Positions 37,714 to 47,017 of a DNA stretch of 64,000 bases are shown piece after piece. Every line of letters begins with the position of its first letter. Position 1 is the first letter of the stretch. The notes below the pieces were generated by a model, which was not told the origin of the DNA, did not search any database, and saw only the letters and a program-made list of their open reading frames with translations. Source of the DNA: Chryseobacterium gleum (GTDB lineage Bacteria > Bacteroidota > Bacteroidia > Flavobacteriales > Weeksellaceae); assembly GCF_900636535.1 (NCBI RefSeq), contig NZ_LR134289.1, forward strand, positions 806,001 to 870,000, given 5' to 3'. The position numbers and the translations under genes were made by a program.

Positions 37714-39415
37714 AACTAAATTAAATGTATTAAAACAAATCTCCGGAGACCTTTCCAGAGATGAAGCCATCTGGGCAAGTGGATATCTTGCGGGTATTGC
37801 TGGAGGATCATCACTTACGGCCGTTCTTCCAGCACAGGAAATAAATACTACAGTACAAAATGCTGTAAAGAAAATAACATTGGCTTACGGAACAGAAACC
37901 GGAAACAGTAAAAAACTAGCTACTGCTCTGGCAACTATTGTTAAGAAAAAAGGACTTCAGGTAAAACTGGCAGACCTTTCCCAATACAAGCCTAAAGATC
38001 TGGCGAAAGAAGAATTCTTTTTTGTAGTCATCAGCACTCAGGGAGAAGGCGACCCCCCGGCTCTTGCCAAAAAATTCTATGATTATATTCATGAGAATGA
38101 AATTGATCTCAGCGGACTGAAATATGGGGTGCTGGCATTGGGAGACAGCAGTTATCCGCTGTTCTGCCAAACCGGTGAAGATGTAGACTCACGCTTTGAA
38201 ATACTGGGTGCTCAGCGCATTATTCCATTGAAAAAGTGTGATATAGATTATGAACAGGAGGCTTCCCACTGGATAGAACATGTATTTGAAACAGTCAGTA
38301 AAAATACAGATCAAAGTCAAAAAAATGTTACAGTACCCAAAGTTTCTTCCGGAAGAAAGAAATATAAGGGAAAAGTGTCTGCTATCATCAATCTGAACGA
38401 TATTACCTCAGAAAAAGAAACGTATCATATTGAAATTGAAACAGAAGAAGCGCTTAGTTATCAACCAGGTGCTGCGTTGGGAGTAATCCCTTTCAATGCT
38501 AAAGAAATAGTCAGTGAAATTATTGCGCTGACCGGGATTGATCCACAAAAACAGGTAGAAACACCAAAGGTTACAGCTTCTGTTGAAGAACTGTTACATA
38601 AAAAACTCAACATCAGCTATTTACTGAAATCTGTTGTTGCTCAATATGCGAAAATAACAGGGCATTCCATTCCGGAAGTCAGATTAAGTCTTCTTGATCT
38701 TCTTAGAATTTATCCCGTAAAAAATGCAGATGAATTTGAAGAAATCTTACACATATTAACCGCTCAGGCGCCCCGACTGTATTCCATTTCTTCTTCTCCG
38801 GAAGCTCATGGCGATACCGAAATCCATATTACCGTAGCTAAATCAGAATTCTTTATTGATCATCAGAAACACAATGGATTATGCAGTGGCTTTCTGAGTG
38901 AATTCAAAGAAGGAGAGGAGGTGGAATTTTATATTCAGGAGGCAGGACACTTCAAACTGCCGGAAGCGGATAAAGATATCATCATGATTGGTCCGGGAAC
39001 AGGTATTGCACCATTCAGGTCTTTCCTGTGGGAACGTGATGCAACAGGTGCAGAAGGAAGAAACTGGCTGTTTTTCGGGGACAGAAATTTTGTTTCAGAT
39101 TTCCTTTATCAGGCAGAACTTCAGGATTTTCTTAAAACAGGTAGCTTAACTCATTTAGATCTTGCTTTTTCAAGAGATACGAATGAAAAAGTATATGTTC
39201 AGCACAGGCTGGAACAAAAAGCTCAGGAAGTATTTTACTGGCTTGAAGGCGGAGCATCTGTGTATGTATGCGGTGCTAAAGAACCCATGGCCCGTGATGT
39301 AGAACAAACGCTTCTCACCATTATACAGAATGAAGGAAAACGCAGCCAAGAAGATGCTTTAACCTATCTGGAAGAAATGGAATTAAGCGGTAGATATGCT
39401 AAAGATGTGTATTAA
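37703..39415 (+). CDS. cysJ: Sulfite reductase flavoprotein (alpha subunit)
   Basis: This 570-residue diflavin reductase has an N-terminal helical segment, a flavodoxin-like FMN domain (about 50-200; TLAYGTETGNSKKLA and STQGEGDPP), then FAD and NADPH domains (RLYSISSSPEA, GPGTGIAPFRSF, YVCGAKEPMARDV). It passes NADPH electrons to CysI. ATG 37703 fits the family start; the frame is open further left within cobA but reads there as a shadow of cobA. Confidence 0.93.
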   Translation: MLSETKLNVLKQISGDLSRDEAIWASGYLAGIAGGSSLTAVLPAQEINTTVQNAVKKITLAYGTETGNSKKLATALATIVKKKGLQVKLADLSQYKPKDLAKEEFFFVVISTQGEGDPPALAKKFYDYIHENEIDLSGLKYGVLALGDSSYPLFCQTGEDVDSRFEILGAQRIIPLKKCDIDYEQEASHWIEHVFETVSKNTDQSQKNVTVPKVSSGRKKYKGKVSAIINLNDITSEKETYHIEIETEEALSYQPGAALGVIPFNAKEIVSEIIALTGIDPQKQVETPKVTASVEELLHKKLNISYLLKSVVAQYAKITGHSIPEVRLSLLDLLRIYPVKNADEFEEILHILTAQAPRLYSISSSPEAHGDTEIHITVAKSEFFIDHQKHNGLCSGFLSEFKEGEEVEFYIQEAGHFKLPEADKDIIMIGPGTGIAPFRSFLWERDATGAEGRNWLFFGDRNFVSDFLYQAELQDFLKTGSLTHLDLAFSRDTNEKVYVQHRLEQKAQEVFYWLEGGASVYVCGAKEPMARDVEQTLLTIIQNEGKRSQEDALTYLEEMELSGRYAKDVY

Positions 39416-39447
39416 CAGAAGTACTCAAAAAATTAAAGGAAACAGTT

Positions 39448-41124
39448 ATGAATAACGATAAAGAAAACCTTTCACCGGTAGAAAGGATTAAAACCGGCAG
39501 TAACGGACTCAGGGGAACTTTAAAGGAAAGTCTTGCAGATAACTTCACAGGAGCGATCAGAGAAGATGATCAGACACTGATCAAATTTCATGGAATGTAC
39601 CAACAGGACGACAGGGACAGAAGGGAAGAGCGTGTCGCCAAAAAACTGGAATGGCTGTATTCTTATATGATCAGGTTAAGACTTCCCGGCGGTTTTTTAA
39701 CTCCGGAACAATGGGTTGGATTGAATGAAACCGCTGAAGATCATTCCACAGGAACCATTAAAGTAACCACAAGACAAACGATTCAGCTGCATGGTATTTT
39801 AAAATCTCATTTAAGACCTACCATTCAGAGTTTCAATCTGCAGCATCTGGATTCTATTGCAGCATGTGGGGACGTCAACAGGAATGTTACCTGTACTGCC
39901 AATCCTTCGGAATCCCCTTTACAGCAGGAAGCTTATAAACTGGCAGGAAAAATCAGTGAAATGTGTCTTCCAAAAACTAAATCTTACTACGATATCTGGA
40001 TTGATGATGAACTTCTGGTAGACCGTAAAGCAGAGGAAGATCCTTTATATCAGGACAGATATCTTCCAAGAAAACTGAAAATAGGAATTGCCGTTCCTCC
40101 CAATAATGATGTAGATGTATTCATCAATGATATTGCCTTAATTGCGATTATCGAAAATGATAAAATCGTAGGGTATAATATTGCTGCCGGAGGGGGATTA
40201 GGTGCCACTCACGGAAATGAAGCTACGTATGCCCGTCTCGCCTCTATCCTTGGATTTTTAGATACGGAAGAAAAAGTATTAAAAGCCGTCTACGAAATCA
40301 TTACGGTACAAAGAGACTTTGGAAACAGAAGTGACCGGAAACTATCAAGATTAAAATACACGATTGATAAATTAGGTATCGACCAGTACAGAGCGGAAGT
40401 AGAAAAGAGAACAGGATTCAGCTTTGAACCAGCGCGTGAATTTAAGTTTACACAAAGAAAGGACCGCTACGGCTGGATTCAAAATCATGAAGGAAAATGG
40501 TTTTATACGGTCTTTGTAGAACACGGAAGAATCCTTAATACAGCAGAATACCCTTTAAAATCAGGATTACTAAAAATTGCGCAGACAGGAAAAGCGAATT
40601 TCCGCTTTACCTGCAACCAGAACCTTATCCTTGCTGATATTGATGAAAAAGATAAGCCTGAAATCGAAGGTATTTTAAAAGAGCACGGAATTTCAGAACA
40701 TACCGACGGAGCAAGTGCTTTACGTAAAAATTCTGTTGCGTGTGTAGCTTTAAATACCTGTTCACTGGCACTGGCTGAAGCACAGCGTTATCTGCCTTCA
40801 CTGGTCACAAAAATAGAGCCTATCCTTGAAAAATATGGTTTGTTGGAAGAAGATATCACGATCCGTATGACAGGTTGTCCCAACGGCTGCGGAAGATCCC
40901 CCAATGCAGAAATCGGATTTGTGGGAACTGCTTACGGGAAATATAATCTTCACATTGGAGGAGATCGCTTAGGAATGCGATTGAATACAAAATTTAAAGA
41001 AAACATTGGCGAGGAAGAAATTCTGACCACGCTGGATGAACTTTTCGGGATTTATGTACAGAAAAGACTGGCAGAGGAAACATTTGGTGATTTTTCATAC
41101 CGTTACTTACACACCTTAAATTAA
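39448..41124 (+). CDS. cysI: Sulfite reductase hemoprotein (beta subunit)
   Basis: This 558-residue siroheme/[4Fe-4S] protein reduces sulfite to sulfide with six electrons. The cluster and siroheme cysteines are in CVALNTC (C-x5-C) and GCPNGCGRSP (C-x3-C). TTRQTIQLHG and RNVTCTANP are typical substrate-site segments. It ends four bases before the small poly-cysteine ORF. Confidence 0.95.
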   Translation: MNNDKENLSPVERIKTGSNGLRGTLKESLADNFTGAIREDDQTLIKFHGMYQQDDRDRREERVAKKLEWLYSYMIRLRLPGGFLTPEQWVGLNETAEDHSTGTIKVTTRQTIQLHGILKSHLRPTIQSFNLQHLDSIAACGDVNRNVTCTANPSESPLQQEAYKLAGKISEMCLPKTKSYYDIWIDDELLVDRKAEEDPLYQDRYLPRKLKIGIAVPPNNDVDVFINDIALIAIIENDKIVGYNIAAGGGLGATHGNEATYARLASILGFLDTEEKVLKAVYEIITVQRDFGNRSDRKLSRLKYTIDKLGIDQYRAEVEKRTGFSFEPAREFKFTQRKDRYGWIQNHEGKWFYTVFVEHGRILNTAEYPLKSGLLKIAQTGKANFRFTCNQNLILADIDEKDKPEIEGILKEHGISEHTDGASALRKNSVACVALNTCSLALAEAQRYLPSLVTKIEPILEKYGLLEEDITIRMTGCPNGCGRSPNAEIGFVGTAYGKYNLHIGGDRLGMRLNTKFKENIGEEEILTTLDELFGIYVQKRLAEETFGDFSYRYLHTLN

Positions 41125-41128
41125 TTAT

Positions 41129-41212
41129 ATGGCTAATTTTCATTATGATCTGAAAAAAAACAAAAATAATCAACCTCTTCATTTAGGCGGACGAATGTGC
41201 ATGTGTTGTTGA
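41129..41212 (+). CDS. 27-codon ORF ending C-M-C-C, candidate cysteine-sensing leader peptide
   Basis: ATG 41129 to TGA 41210-41212 encodes 27 residues, Lys/Asn-rich then ending LHLGGRMCMCC. The end puts three Cys codons in the last four positions (TGC ATG TGT TGT TGA). It starts four bases after cysI, the last gene of the cysteine operon, and precedes a receptor and a siroheme/permease gene with a 297-base leader. Clustered codons of the pathway product are the hallmark of attenuation leaders, and short poly-Cys leader peptides are known before sulfur genes in actinobacteria. Other readings are a small metal-binding peptide or chance. I do not know of a description in this phylum. Confidence 0.55.
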   Translation: MANFHYDLKKNKNNQPLHLGGRMCMCC

Positions 41213-41228
41213 TTCTCAAATAACAGTA

Positions 41229-41261
41229 CAAACAAAGCTGTTTGAAGTTTTTCGATTCAAA
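41229..41261 (+). promoter_or_regulatory. Two mutually exclusive hairpins after the C-M-C-C ORF
   Basis: CAAACA (41229-41234) can pair with TGTTTG (41239-41244), followed by AAGTTTTT. TTTGAA (41241-41246) can instead pair with TTCAAA (41256-41261). The two share 41241-41244, so only one can form. Stems are six AT-rich base pairs, thus weak; an attenuator-like role is inference. Confidence 0.3.
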
Positions 41262-41450
41262 ACCGCAAAAGTCACAAAAGTTTTAAACACTTAAGCTTTT
41301 TAAGAGCCAAACTTTGTGCATAATAAGTACACCTAAGTTTTGTAAAAATCTTTGATTTTCATCTAATGTGAACTTTTCTACAGTGTCATTTTAAACTTAC
41401 ATAATTGAACTAAAGTGTTTTAAAATGAAAACTTTTGTGCCTTTTGTGGT
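41262..41450 (+). repeat. Palindromic repeat element, copy A (terminal inverted repeats)
   Basis: The left end ACCGCAAAAGTCACAAAAG and the right end (reverse complement ACCACAAAAGGCACAAAAG, ending 41450) are inverted copies. The segment matches 48161-48369 closely across about 178 bases, including AATCTTTGATTTTCATC and TCATTTTAAACTTAC. It fills most of the gap between the small ORF and the receptor gene. It is too short for a transposase, so it is a MITE-like element or a conserved folded RNA. Confidence 0.75.
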
Positions 41451-41509
41451 AAAAATAATCAATGTAAAAATTCAGGCAGCTTCATTCTCAACCTAAAAAA
41501 TGAAGAAAA

Positions 41510-44386
41510 ATGAAAAACAAAAAGCAGGGAAATTTTCTACCAAAAGCAGGCATTATTGCATTTACATTTCTATTTTTTAACCTGGCAGAAGCTCAGCAGC
41601 AACTTATAGAGCTTAGTGGAAGCATCAAAAACACAGGAACAAGCAAAGGTCTTGACTCCGTAAAATTACAGATCGAAAACACGCAGGATACCGCATTAAC
41701 CGATCAATCGGGTAATTTTAAGCTCAGAACAAGGGTTACCATTCCTTTTCGGGTAGTGATTCAGAAAGATGGTTTTACCAGCCAGACGGTTGAAATACTT
41801 TCACCTTCCAACAAAATAACGGTAGGACTTAATCCTCAGAACACGATCATTGATGATGTCGTGATTTCAGCCTCCAGAGTTCCGGAAAAGATATTAAGAT
41901 CACCGATAGCGATTGAAAAAATTGATATTAAAACCATCAGGGAAAGTCCGGCTGCTTCGTTTTATGAAACCCTGGAAAACGTAAAAGGATTACAGCTGTT
42001 AACTTCCAGTCTTACGTTGAAAATTCCGAATTCAAGGGGATTCAATTCGCCAAACAACTTCCGTTTCATGCAGTTGGTTGATGGTGTTGATGTACAATCT
42101 GCAACACTGGGTGTACCATTGGGAAATGCCATTGGGCCAACGGAACTGGATATCCAGTCAATGGAAGTAACTCCCGGAGCTGCTTCAGCATTGTATGGAA
42201 TGAATGCCATTAACGGGCTGGCAAGTTTACAGACCAAAGATCCGTTTACTTCTGAAGGAATAAGTGTTTATTTCCGTGGCGGAGTGAATCATGTAGACAA
42301 TGTCAACCATAAAATAAGTTCCCTGGGAGAAAGTGCCATCCGATTTGCAAAAGTGATCAATAAAAACTTTGCTGTTAAAGTCAATGCCTCTTATTTCAGT
42401 GGAACCGACTGGATCTCAAACAACCTGACTGATCAGAATTCAGGATCATTAGTCACCGCCAATCCTAATTTTGCCCTTGCCAATAATCCTGCTGAAGATC
42501 TTTGGAATAAGTATGGAGATGAAAGAAACAACCGTGTTGCCGTAAAAGTGGATTACAACGGAAAACCAACCACATTCAATGTTTCCCGAACAGGCTATCT
42601 GGAAAAAGATCTGGTAAGCCCTGATGTGAAAAATATCAAGTTTGACGCAGGTTTATATTATCGATTTGGAAATCAGTGGAGAACTTCTTACGTGTATCGT
42701 TACGGTTTGCTGGACGGAACTTTCCAGAGAGGAAATAAAATCCGTTTGCAGAATGCCACAGTTCAGAACCATAAAGTAGAACTGACAGGAAGAGAGTTAA
42801 CTTTCAGAGCGTATGTATCCATCGAAAATACAGGAGATTCTTATAATCTCAAACCTTTGGCAGATAATCTGGATCTGACGAATCTTTCCAATACCAACTG
42901 GAAAAATATATTTCAGACCGCACTTCAGAACAGTCTGAACGCCGGAACCAATCTTAATGATGCTTTCATCCTTGCCCGGCAGGAAGCCGACAAAAACAGG
43001 GCAGTACCGGGAACTGCTGCTTTTGAGCAACTAAAAAATACCATTATCGGAATTAATAACTGGGATTCGGCCAATGCAGGAGTAGCAGGAGCTCCGGCAA
43101 CAGGAGGAGCCAAGCTTGAACAGAAATCCCGCTTCTACCAGGGAGAACTTACTTACGATTTCAGCAGATTTGTGAAGATATTCAGCCTTCTTGCCGGTGT
43201 AGATTACCGTTTGTACAGCATTACTCCGGATGGAAATAATTTTGTTGATTTCAACCGTCCGGTGAATGAAAGAAATATTCCTTTAGCTGATGGGACCTTT
43301 GGGAAAGATGTTATCTATCAGAAATATGGAGCTTTTGCACAGATCACCAAACTTTTCTTTGATGATAAATTAAAAATCAACGCCGCCTTGCGGATTGATA
43401 GAAACCCGGAATTTGAAGCCAAACTTAATCCAAGAGTAAGTGTGGTTTATTCTCCTGTTAAAGAACATAATTTCAGGGCGTCTTTTCAGAACGGATACCG
43501 TTTTCCATCTTTATTTGAAGCCCTTTCATTCGTCAACAACGGAAATGTAAGAAGAGTAGGAGGCCTTTCAAAAGTAAATGACGGATTAGGCTATCTGGAA
43601 AATTCCTACACATTGGCTTCCATCGATAAATTCACCTCAGCGGTAAATGCAGACATGGATGCAGGAAAAAACCAAAGTCAGGCAGCTCAGGATAACAAAC
43701 AGCTTTTAACAGTAGCCAATCTGCAGAAGTTACAGCCGGAAAAGATCAATTCATTTGAAGTAGGGTATAAGTCTACTTTTTTCAATAATAAACTGGTGCT
43801 GGACTGGGATTTTTATTACAATATTTATGAAGGTTTCCTTGGGCAGGTAGAAGTGGCCGTTCCTAAAAACAGCCAGGTAGGAAGCAATGCAGCTGTTCTT
43901 GCGATGCTTGACCGAAGCAAACAGGACCGTTACAGGGTGTATACCAACAGCAACAGTACCTACAAAAGCTATGGGACATCTCTTGGAATCCGTTACAATA
44001 TCACAGGAAATTACAATGTGAACACAAACGTTTCTTATAATGATCTGGCTTCCAATAATAGCTCAGATCTGTTTATTACCGCTTTCAACACTCCGAAATG
44101 GATGGTGAATGTAAGTGTAGGAAACAGAGAAATTGTCAAAAATATAGGATTTACCCTTGTTGCAAGATGGCAGAGCAGTTTTATGTGGGAAAGTCCTTTG
44201 GCATCCGGGGAAATTCCGGCTTATTATACCATTGATGCACAGGCTACATGGAAGCTGCCTGAAATTCATGCCAATATTAAGATTGGAGCTACCAATTTGC
44301 TGAACCGCCGTTACTTCCAGTATGCAGCAGGTCCTGAAATCGGAGGACTGTATTATCTCGCTTTTACTTATGATTTAAAACTGTAA
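41510..44386 (+). CDS. TonB-dependent receptor linked to sulfur assimilation genes
   Basis: This 958-residue protein has a signal peptide (ending AEAQQ at about 30), a carboxypeptidase-regulatory-like domain (about 32-110), a plug domain (VISASRVPEKI to about 250) and a 22-strand-type barrel ending GLYYLAFTYDLKL. It would import a substrate across the outer membrane with TonB energy. Sitting between cysI and the Met8-TSUP gene, it may take up a sulfur compound such as a sulfonate, sulfate ester or thiol complex (inference). Six bases separate it from the next gene. Confidence 0.9.
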   Translation: MKNKKQGNFLPKAGIIAFTFLFFNLAEAQQQLIELSGSIKNTGTSKGLDSVKLQIENTQDTALTDQSGNFKLRTRVTIPFRVVIQKDGFTSQTVEILSPSNKITVGLNPQNTIIDDVVISASRVPEKILRSPIAIEKIDIKTIRESPAASFYETLENVKGLQLLTSSLTLKIPNSRGFNSPNNFRFMQLVDGVDVQSATLGVPLGNAIGPTELDIQSMEVTPGAASALYGMNAINGLASLQTKDPFTSEGISVYFRGGVNHVDNVNHKISSLGESAIRFAKVINKNFAVKVNASYFSGTDWISNNLTDQNSGSLVTANPNFALANNPAEDLWNKYGDERNNRVAVKVDYNGKPTTFNVSRTGYLEKDLVSPDVKNIKFDAGLYYRFGNQWRTSYVYRYGLLDGTFQRGNKIRLQNATVQNHKVELTGRELTFRAYVSIENTGDSYNLKPLADNLDLTNLSNTNWKNIFQTALQNSLNAGTNLNDAFILARQEADKNRAVPGTAAFEQLKNTIIGINNWDSANAGVAGAPATGGAKLEQKSRFYQGELTYDFSRFVKIFSLLAGVDYRLYSITPDGNNFVDFNRPVNERNIPLADGTFGKDVIYQKYGAFAQITKLFFDDKLKINAALRIDRNPEFEAKLNPRVSVVYSPVKEHNFRASFQNGYRFPSLFEALSFVNNGNVRRVGGLSKVNDGLGYLENSYTLASIDKFTSAVNADMDAGKNQSQAAQDNKQLLTVANLQKLQPEKINSFEVGYKSTFFNNKLVLDWDFYYNIYEGFLGQVEVAVPKNSQVGSNAAVLAMLDRSKQDRYRVYTNSNSTYKSYGTSLGIRYNITGNYNVNTNVSYNDLASNNSSDLFITAFNTPKWMVNVSVGNREIVKNIGFTLVARWQSSFMWESPLASGEIPAYYTIDAQATWKLPEIHANIKIGATNLLNRRYFQYAAGPEIGGLYYLAFTYDLKL

Positions 44387-44391
44387 TCAGG

Positions 44392-45909
44392 ATGAGCAAT
44401 TCTTTATATCCCGTATTTTTAAAACTTGAGAACCTTTCACTGCTGATCATTGGCGGTGGACAGGTTGCTCTTGAAAAACTGGAGTCAGTACTGGGAAACT
44501 CTCCGGATACTTCCATCAAACTGGTGGCGAAAGAAATTATCCCTGAGGTCAGAATCTTACAAGGTCAGTTTTCCAATATTACCCTGCATGAAAGGGCATA
44601 TAGTGATCATGATTTTAACGATACTGATCTGGCCATTATTGCAGTAAATGACATTGATCTGGCGGGGGAAATCAGAGAAAAAGCTCAGAAAAAAAGTATA
44701 TTGGTCAATGTTGCCGATAAACCTGATCTCTGTGACTTTTATTTAGGCTCCATCGTCAAAAAAGGAAGTCTTAAAATTGCTATTTCCACCAACGGGAAAT
44801 CGCCGACTATCGCTAAAAGATTAAGAGAAACCTTCACAGAGGTTATCCCTGATGAAATGGATCATGTGTTGGACAATATGCAGCATATCCGTAATCAACT
44901 GACCGGAGATTTCAACTATAAAGTGAAAGAGCTCAACAAAATCACGACAGAATACCTGACGGATGGAAAAGTTTCTTCAAAACCGGACAAAGAAATTGAA
45001 AAACTGATCAGTATTACTAAAACAGCCCAGAGAAAAGCCAATATCTATCTGGCCATCATAGGTGTTTTACTTCTTTTCGGATTATTTGGACTTGTCGTTT
45101 ATCAATTTAATCTTTCAGATGATATCCAGTATTTTCTGAACAAAGACGGCCATATTTTTTACTGGATGTTGTTTGCCGGTTTCATGGCAGAAATTGTTGC
45201 CGGATCTATGGGAATGGGCTATGGTGTAATCTGTACTACTATCCTTTTACTGCTGAATGTTCCGCCATCTGTTGTGAGTGCAAGCATTCATTCTGCGGAA
45301 TCTTTTACTACTGCAGCCGGAAGTTTCAGCCATTATAAACTGGGCAATGTCAATAAGAAAATGGTTTGGGTACTGTTCCCTCTGGCTATTGTAGGCTCTA
45401 TCATAGGTGCTTTAACCTTATCTCACTATGGCGAACACTACGCTCATATTGTAAAACCAATTATTGCCTGCTACACCTTGTATCTTGGAATTAATATTTT
45501 ACAAAATGCATTTAAAGATAAAAAATCAGGACAAGTAAAAACCAAAAGAAGAACCAATCTCAGCATATTAGGATTGGCTGGAGGCTTTATAGATTCTTTT
45601 GCCGGCGGCGGCTGGGGACCTTTGGTAACCGGAACACTGATCAAAGAAGGAAGAATTCCCCGTTATGTCGTGGGAAGCTCTACCGTAGCCAAGTTTCTCC
45701 TGACTGTAACAAGTGCGATAACTTTTATTTTCACTATTGGAATCCATCATTGGAATATTGTTTTGGGGCTTTTATTGGGAGGCGTTTTTACCGCTCCTTT
45801 TTCAGCGATGCTTACGGCAAAACTTCCGACAAAGAAAATGTTTGTGGTAGTGGGAATAGTAGTGATCATAATGAGTCTGGTGACGATAACAAAATCCTTT
45901 TTATCATAA
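44392..45909 (+). CDS. Fusion: precorrin-2 dehydrogenase/ferrochelatase (Met8/CysG-N) plus TSUP permease
   Basis: This 505-residue protein has two parts. Residues 1-200 form a Met8/CysG-N domain: NAD motif LLIIGGGQVALEKL, catalytic Asp in VNVADKPDLCDF (D109), and STNGKSPTIAKRLRE. Residues 215-240 are a membrane segment, and 255-505 are a TauE/SafE permease with two repeated halves (AEIVAGSMGMGYG and GFIDSFAGGGWGP). The first part turns precorrin-2 into siroheme; the second moves a sulfur anion or organosulfur compound. The fusion ties siroheme supply to sulfur transport. There is no stop or frame break between the parts. Confidence 0.92.
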   Translation: MSNSLYPVFLKLENLSLLIIGGGQVALEKLESVLGNSPDTSIKLVAKEIIPEVRILQGQFSNITLHERAYSDHDFNDTDLAIIAVNDIDLAGEIREKAQKKSILVNVADKPDLCDFYLGSIVKKGSLKIAISTNGKSPTIAKRLRETFTEVIPDEMDHVLDNMQHIRNQLTGDFNYKVKELNKITTEYLTDGKVSSKPDKEIEKLISITKTAQRKANIYLAIIGVLLLFGLFGLVVYQFNLSDDIQYFLNKDGHIFYWMLFAGFMAEIVAGSMGMGYGVICTTILLLLNVPPSVVSASIHSAESFTTAAGSFSHYKLGNVNKKMVWVLFPLAIVGSIIGALTLSHYGEHYAHIVKPIIACYTLYLGINILQNAFKDKKSGQVKTKRRTNLSILGLAGGFIDSFAGGGWGPLVTGTLIKEGRIPRYVVGSSTVAKFLLTVTSAITFIFTIGIHHWNIVLGLLLGGVFTAPFSAMLTAKLPTKKMFVVVGIVVIIMSLVTITKSFLS

Positions 45910-45940
45910 GGAACAGCCTACATTTTAAGAGCAAAGCTTG

Positions 45941-45962
45941 AATCAATTCCATTGATTTTTTT
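45941..45962 (+). terminator. Probable terminator after the Met8-TSUP gene
   Basis: AATCAAT (45941-45947) pairs with ATTGATT (45951-45957) across TCC and is followed by T residues. The stem is short and AT-rich. Confidence 0.5.
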
Positions 45963-46026
45963 CCAAGCATAATCATAAATGATGTAAAGATTTTAATGTT
46001 TTCCTTTAATCTGAGTCATGATACGA

Positions 46027-46935
46027 TCAATTAAAAGATTTTCTGAATTCTAACGGTGAAACAGTAGTCTGATTTTTAAATAAACGATGGAAGGATTGAG
46101 GATGCTCAAATCCTAAGTGATACGCAATCTCGGAAACAGTCATTGAGGTAGTAGACAACAGTTCTTTTGCCTTTTCAATCACCCTGTTCTGAATATGCTG
46201 CTGTGTGGTCTGTCCCGTATGAACCCTTAACATATCACTCAGATAGTTGGGGCTGATATTCATCTGAGCTGCCACAAATTGTACCGTAGGAATCCCGTCG
46301 GTCAGCAGTTTTCCATTTTTGAAATAATCGTCCAGTAAACTTTCGAGCTGGGTCAGGAGATCATGGTTCACTTTTTTCCGGGTTAAAAACTGACGGTTAT
46401 AGAATCTGTCACAGTATTTTAACAGCAAATCGATGTTGGAAACCAGCAAATCCTGGGTAAAGCCATCCATATTGGTTTCAATTTCCCTGCTGATATTGTC
46501 CAGGATATCTGTCACAGACTTTTCTTCTTTTTCCGAAAGGTACAGCGCTTCATTGGCTATATATGAAAAGTAGCCATAATCTTTGATTGTGGAAGCCAGC
46601 GGATATCCCTGCAGAAAATCCGGATGAATAACCAGTACATTTCCTCTTACCTCAGCAAGCATTATATCTTCAAACTGCAGTACCTGATGGGGAGCAATAA
46701 AATACATGATTCCATCCTCAAAATCATAATAATGCTGGCCGTATTTGCATCTTCCCGCACAATCTTTTTTAATGGAAACTACGTAAAAATCTGTAGTTAC
46801 TGAACTCAGGATCGTTTCAGGATCAATATTCACCTCATTAAAATCAAATACACTGATCAAAGGATGTGAAGGCCTTTTCAGGTTCAGATACTTATGCAAT
46901 GCTGTGATGGAAGTTACTTTTTCGGGAGCTTTCAT
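46027..46935 (-). CDS. AraC-family transcriptional regulator
   Basis: This 302-residue protein has an N-terminal effector domain with a Cys-containing loop (CAGRCKYGQHYY) and a C-terminal AraC DNA-binding domain (VSEIAYHLGFEHPQSFHRLFK, about residues 200-300). ATG 46935 (MKAPEKVTSI) is chosen; a longer frame to 47064 adds Lys- and Pro-rich sequence read from a hairpin repeat (CCCCTTC/GAAAGGG, near 46960). It lies 82 bases after the NAD(P)-binding gene on the same strand and probably controls it. Confidence 0.88.
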   Translation of the reverse strand: MKAPEKVTSITALHKYLNLKRPSHPLISVFDFNEVNIDPETILSSVTTDFYVVSIKKDCAGRCKYGQHYYDFEDGIMYFIAPHQVLQFEDIMLAEVRGNVLVIHPDFLQGYPLASTIKDYGYFSYIANEALYLSEKEEKSVTDILDNISREIETNMDGFTQDLLVSNIDLLLKYCDRFYNRQFLTRKKVNHDLLTQLESLLDDYFKNGKLLTDGIPTVQFVAAQMNISPNYLSDMLRVHTGQTTQQHIQNRVIEKAKELLSTTSMTVSEIAYHLGFEHPQSFHRLFKNQTTVSPLEFRKSFN

Positions 46936-47017
46936 TTTATTTCTTTTTTTACCACCCCTCGAAAGAAGGGGAATATTCCCTTTCGGTTGTGGTGATGGTG
47001 TTTCTAAGTTACTTATT

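Noticed and set aside
41129..41212. Modified peptide (RiPP) precursor
   Set aside because: No maturation enzyme or exporter gene is adjacent; the position in a sulfur locus fits a leader or metal-binding peptide better, though it is not excluded.
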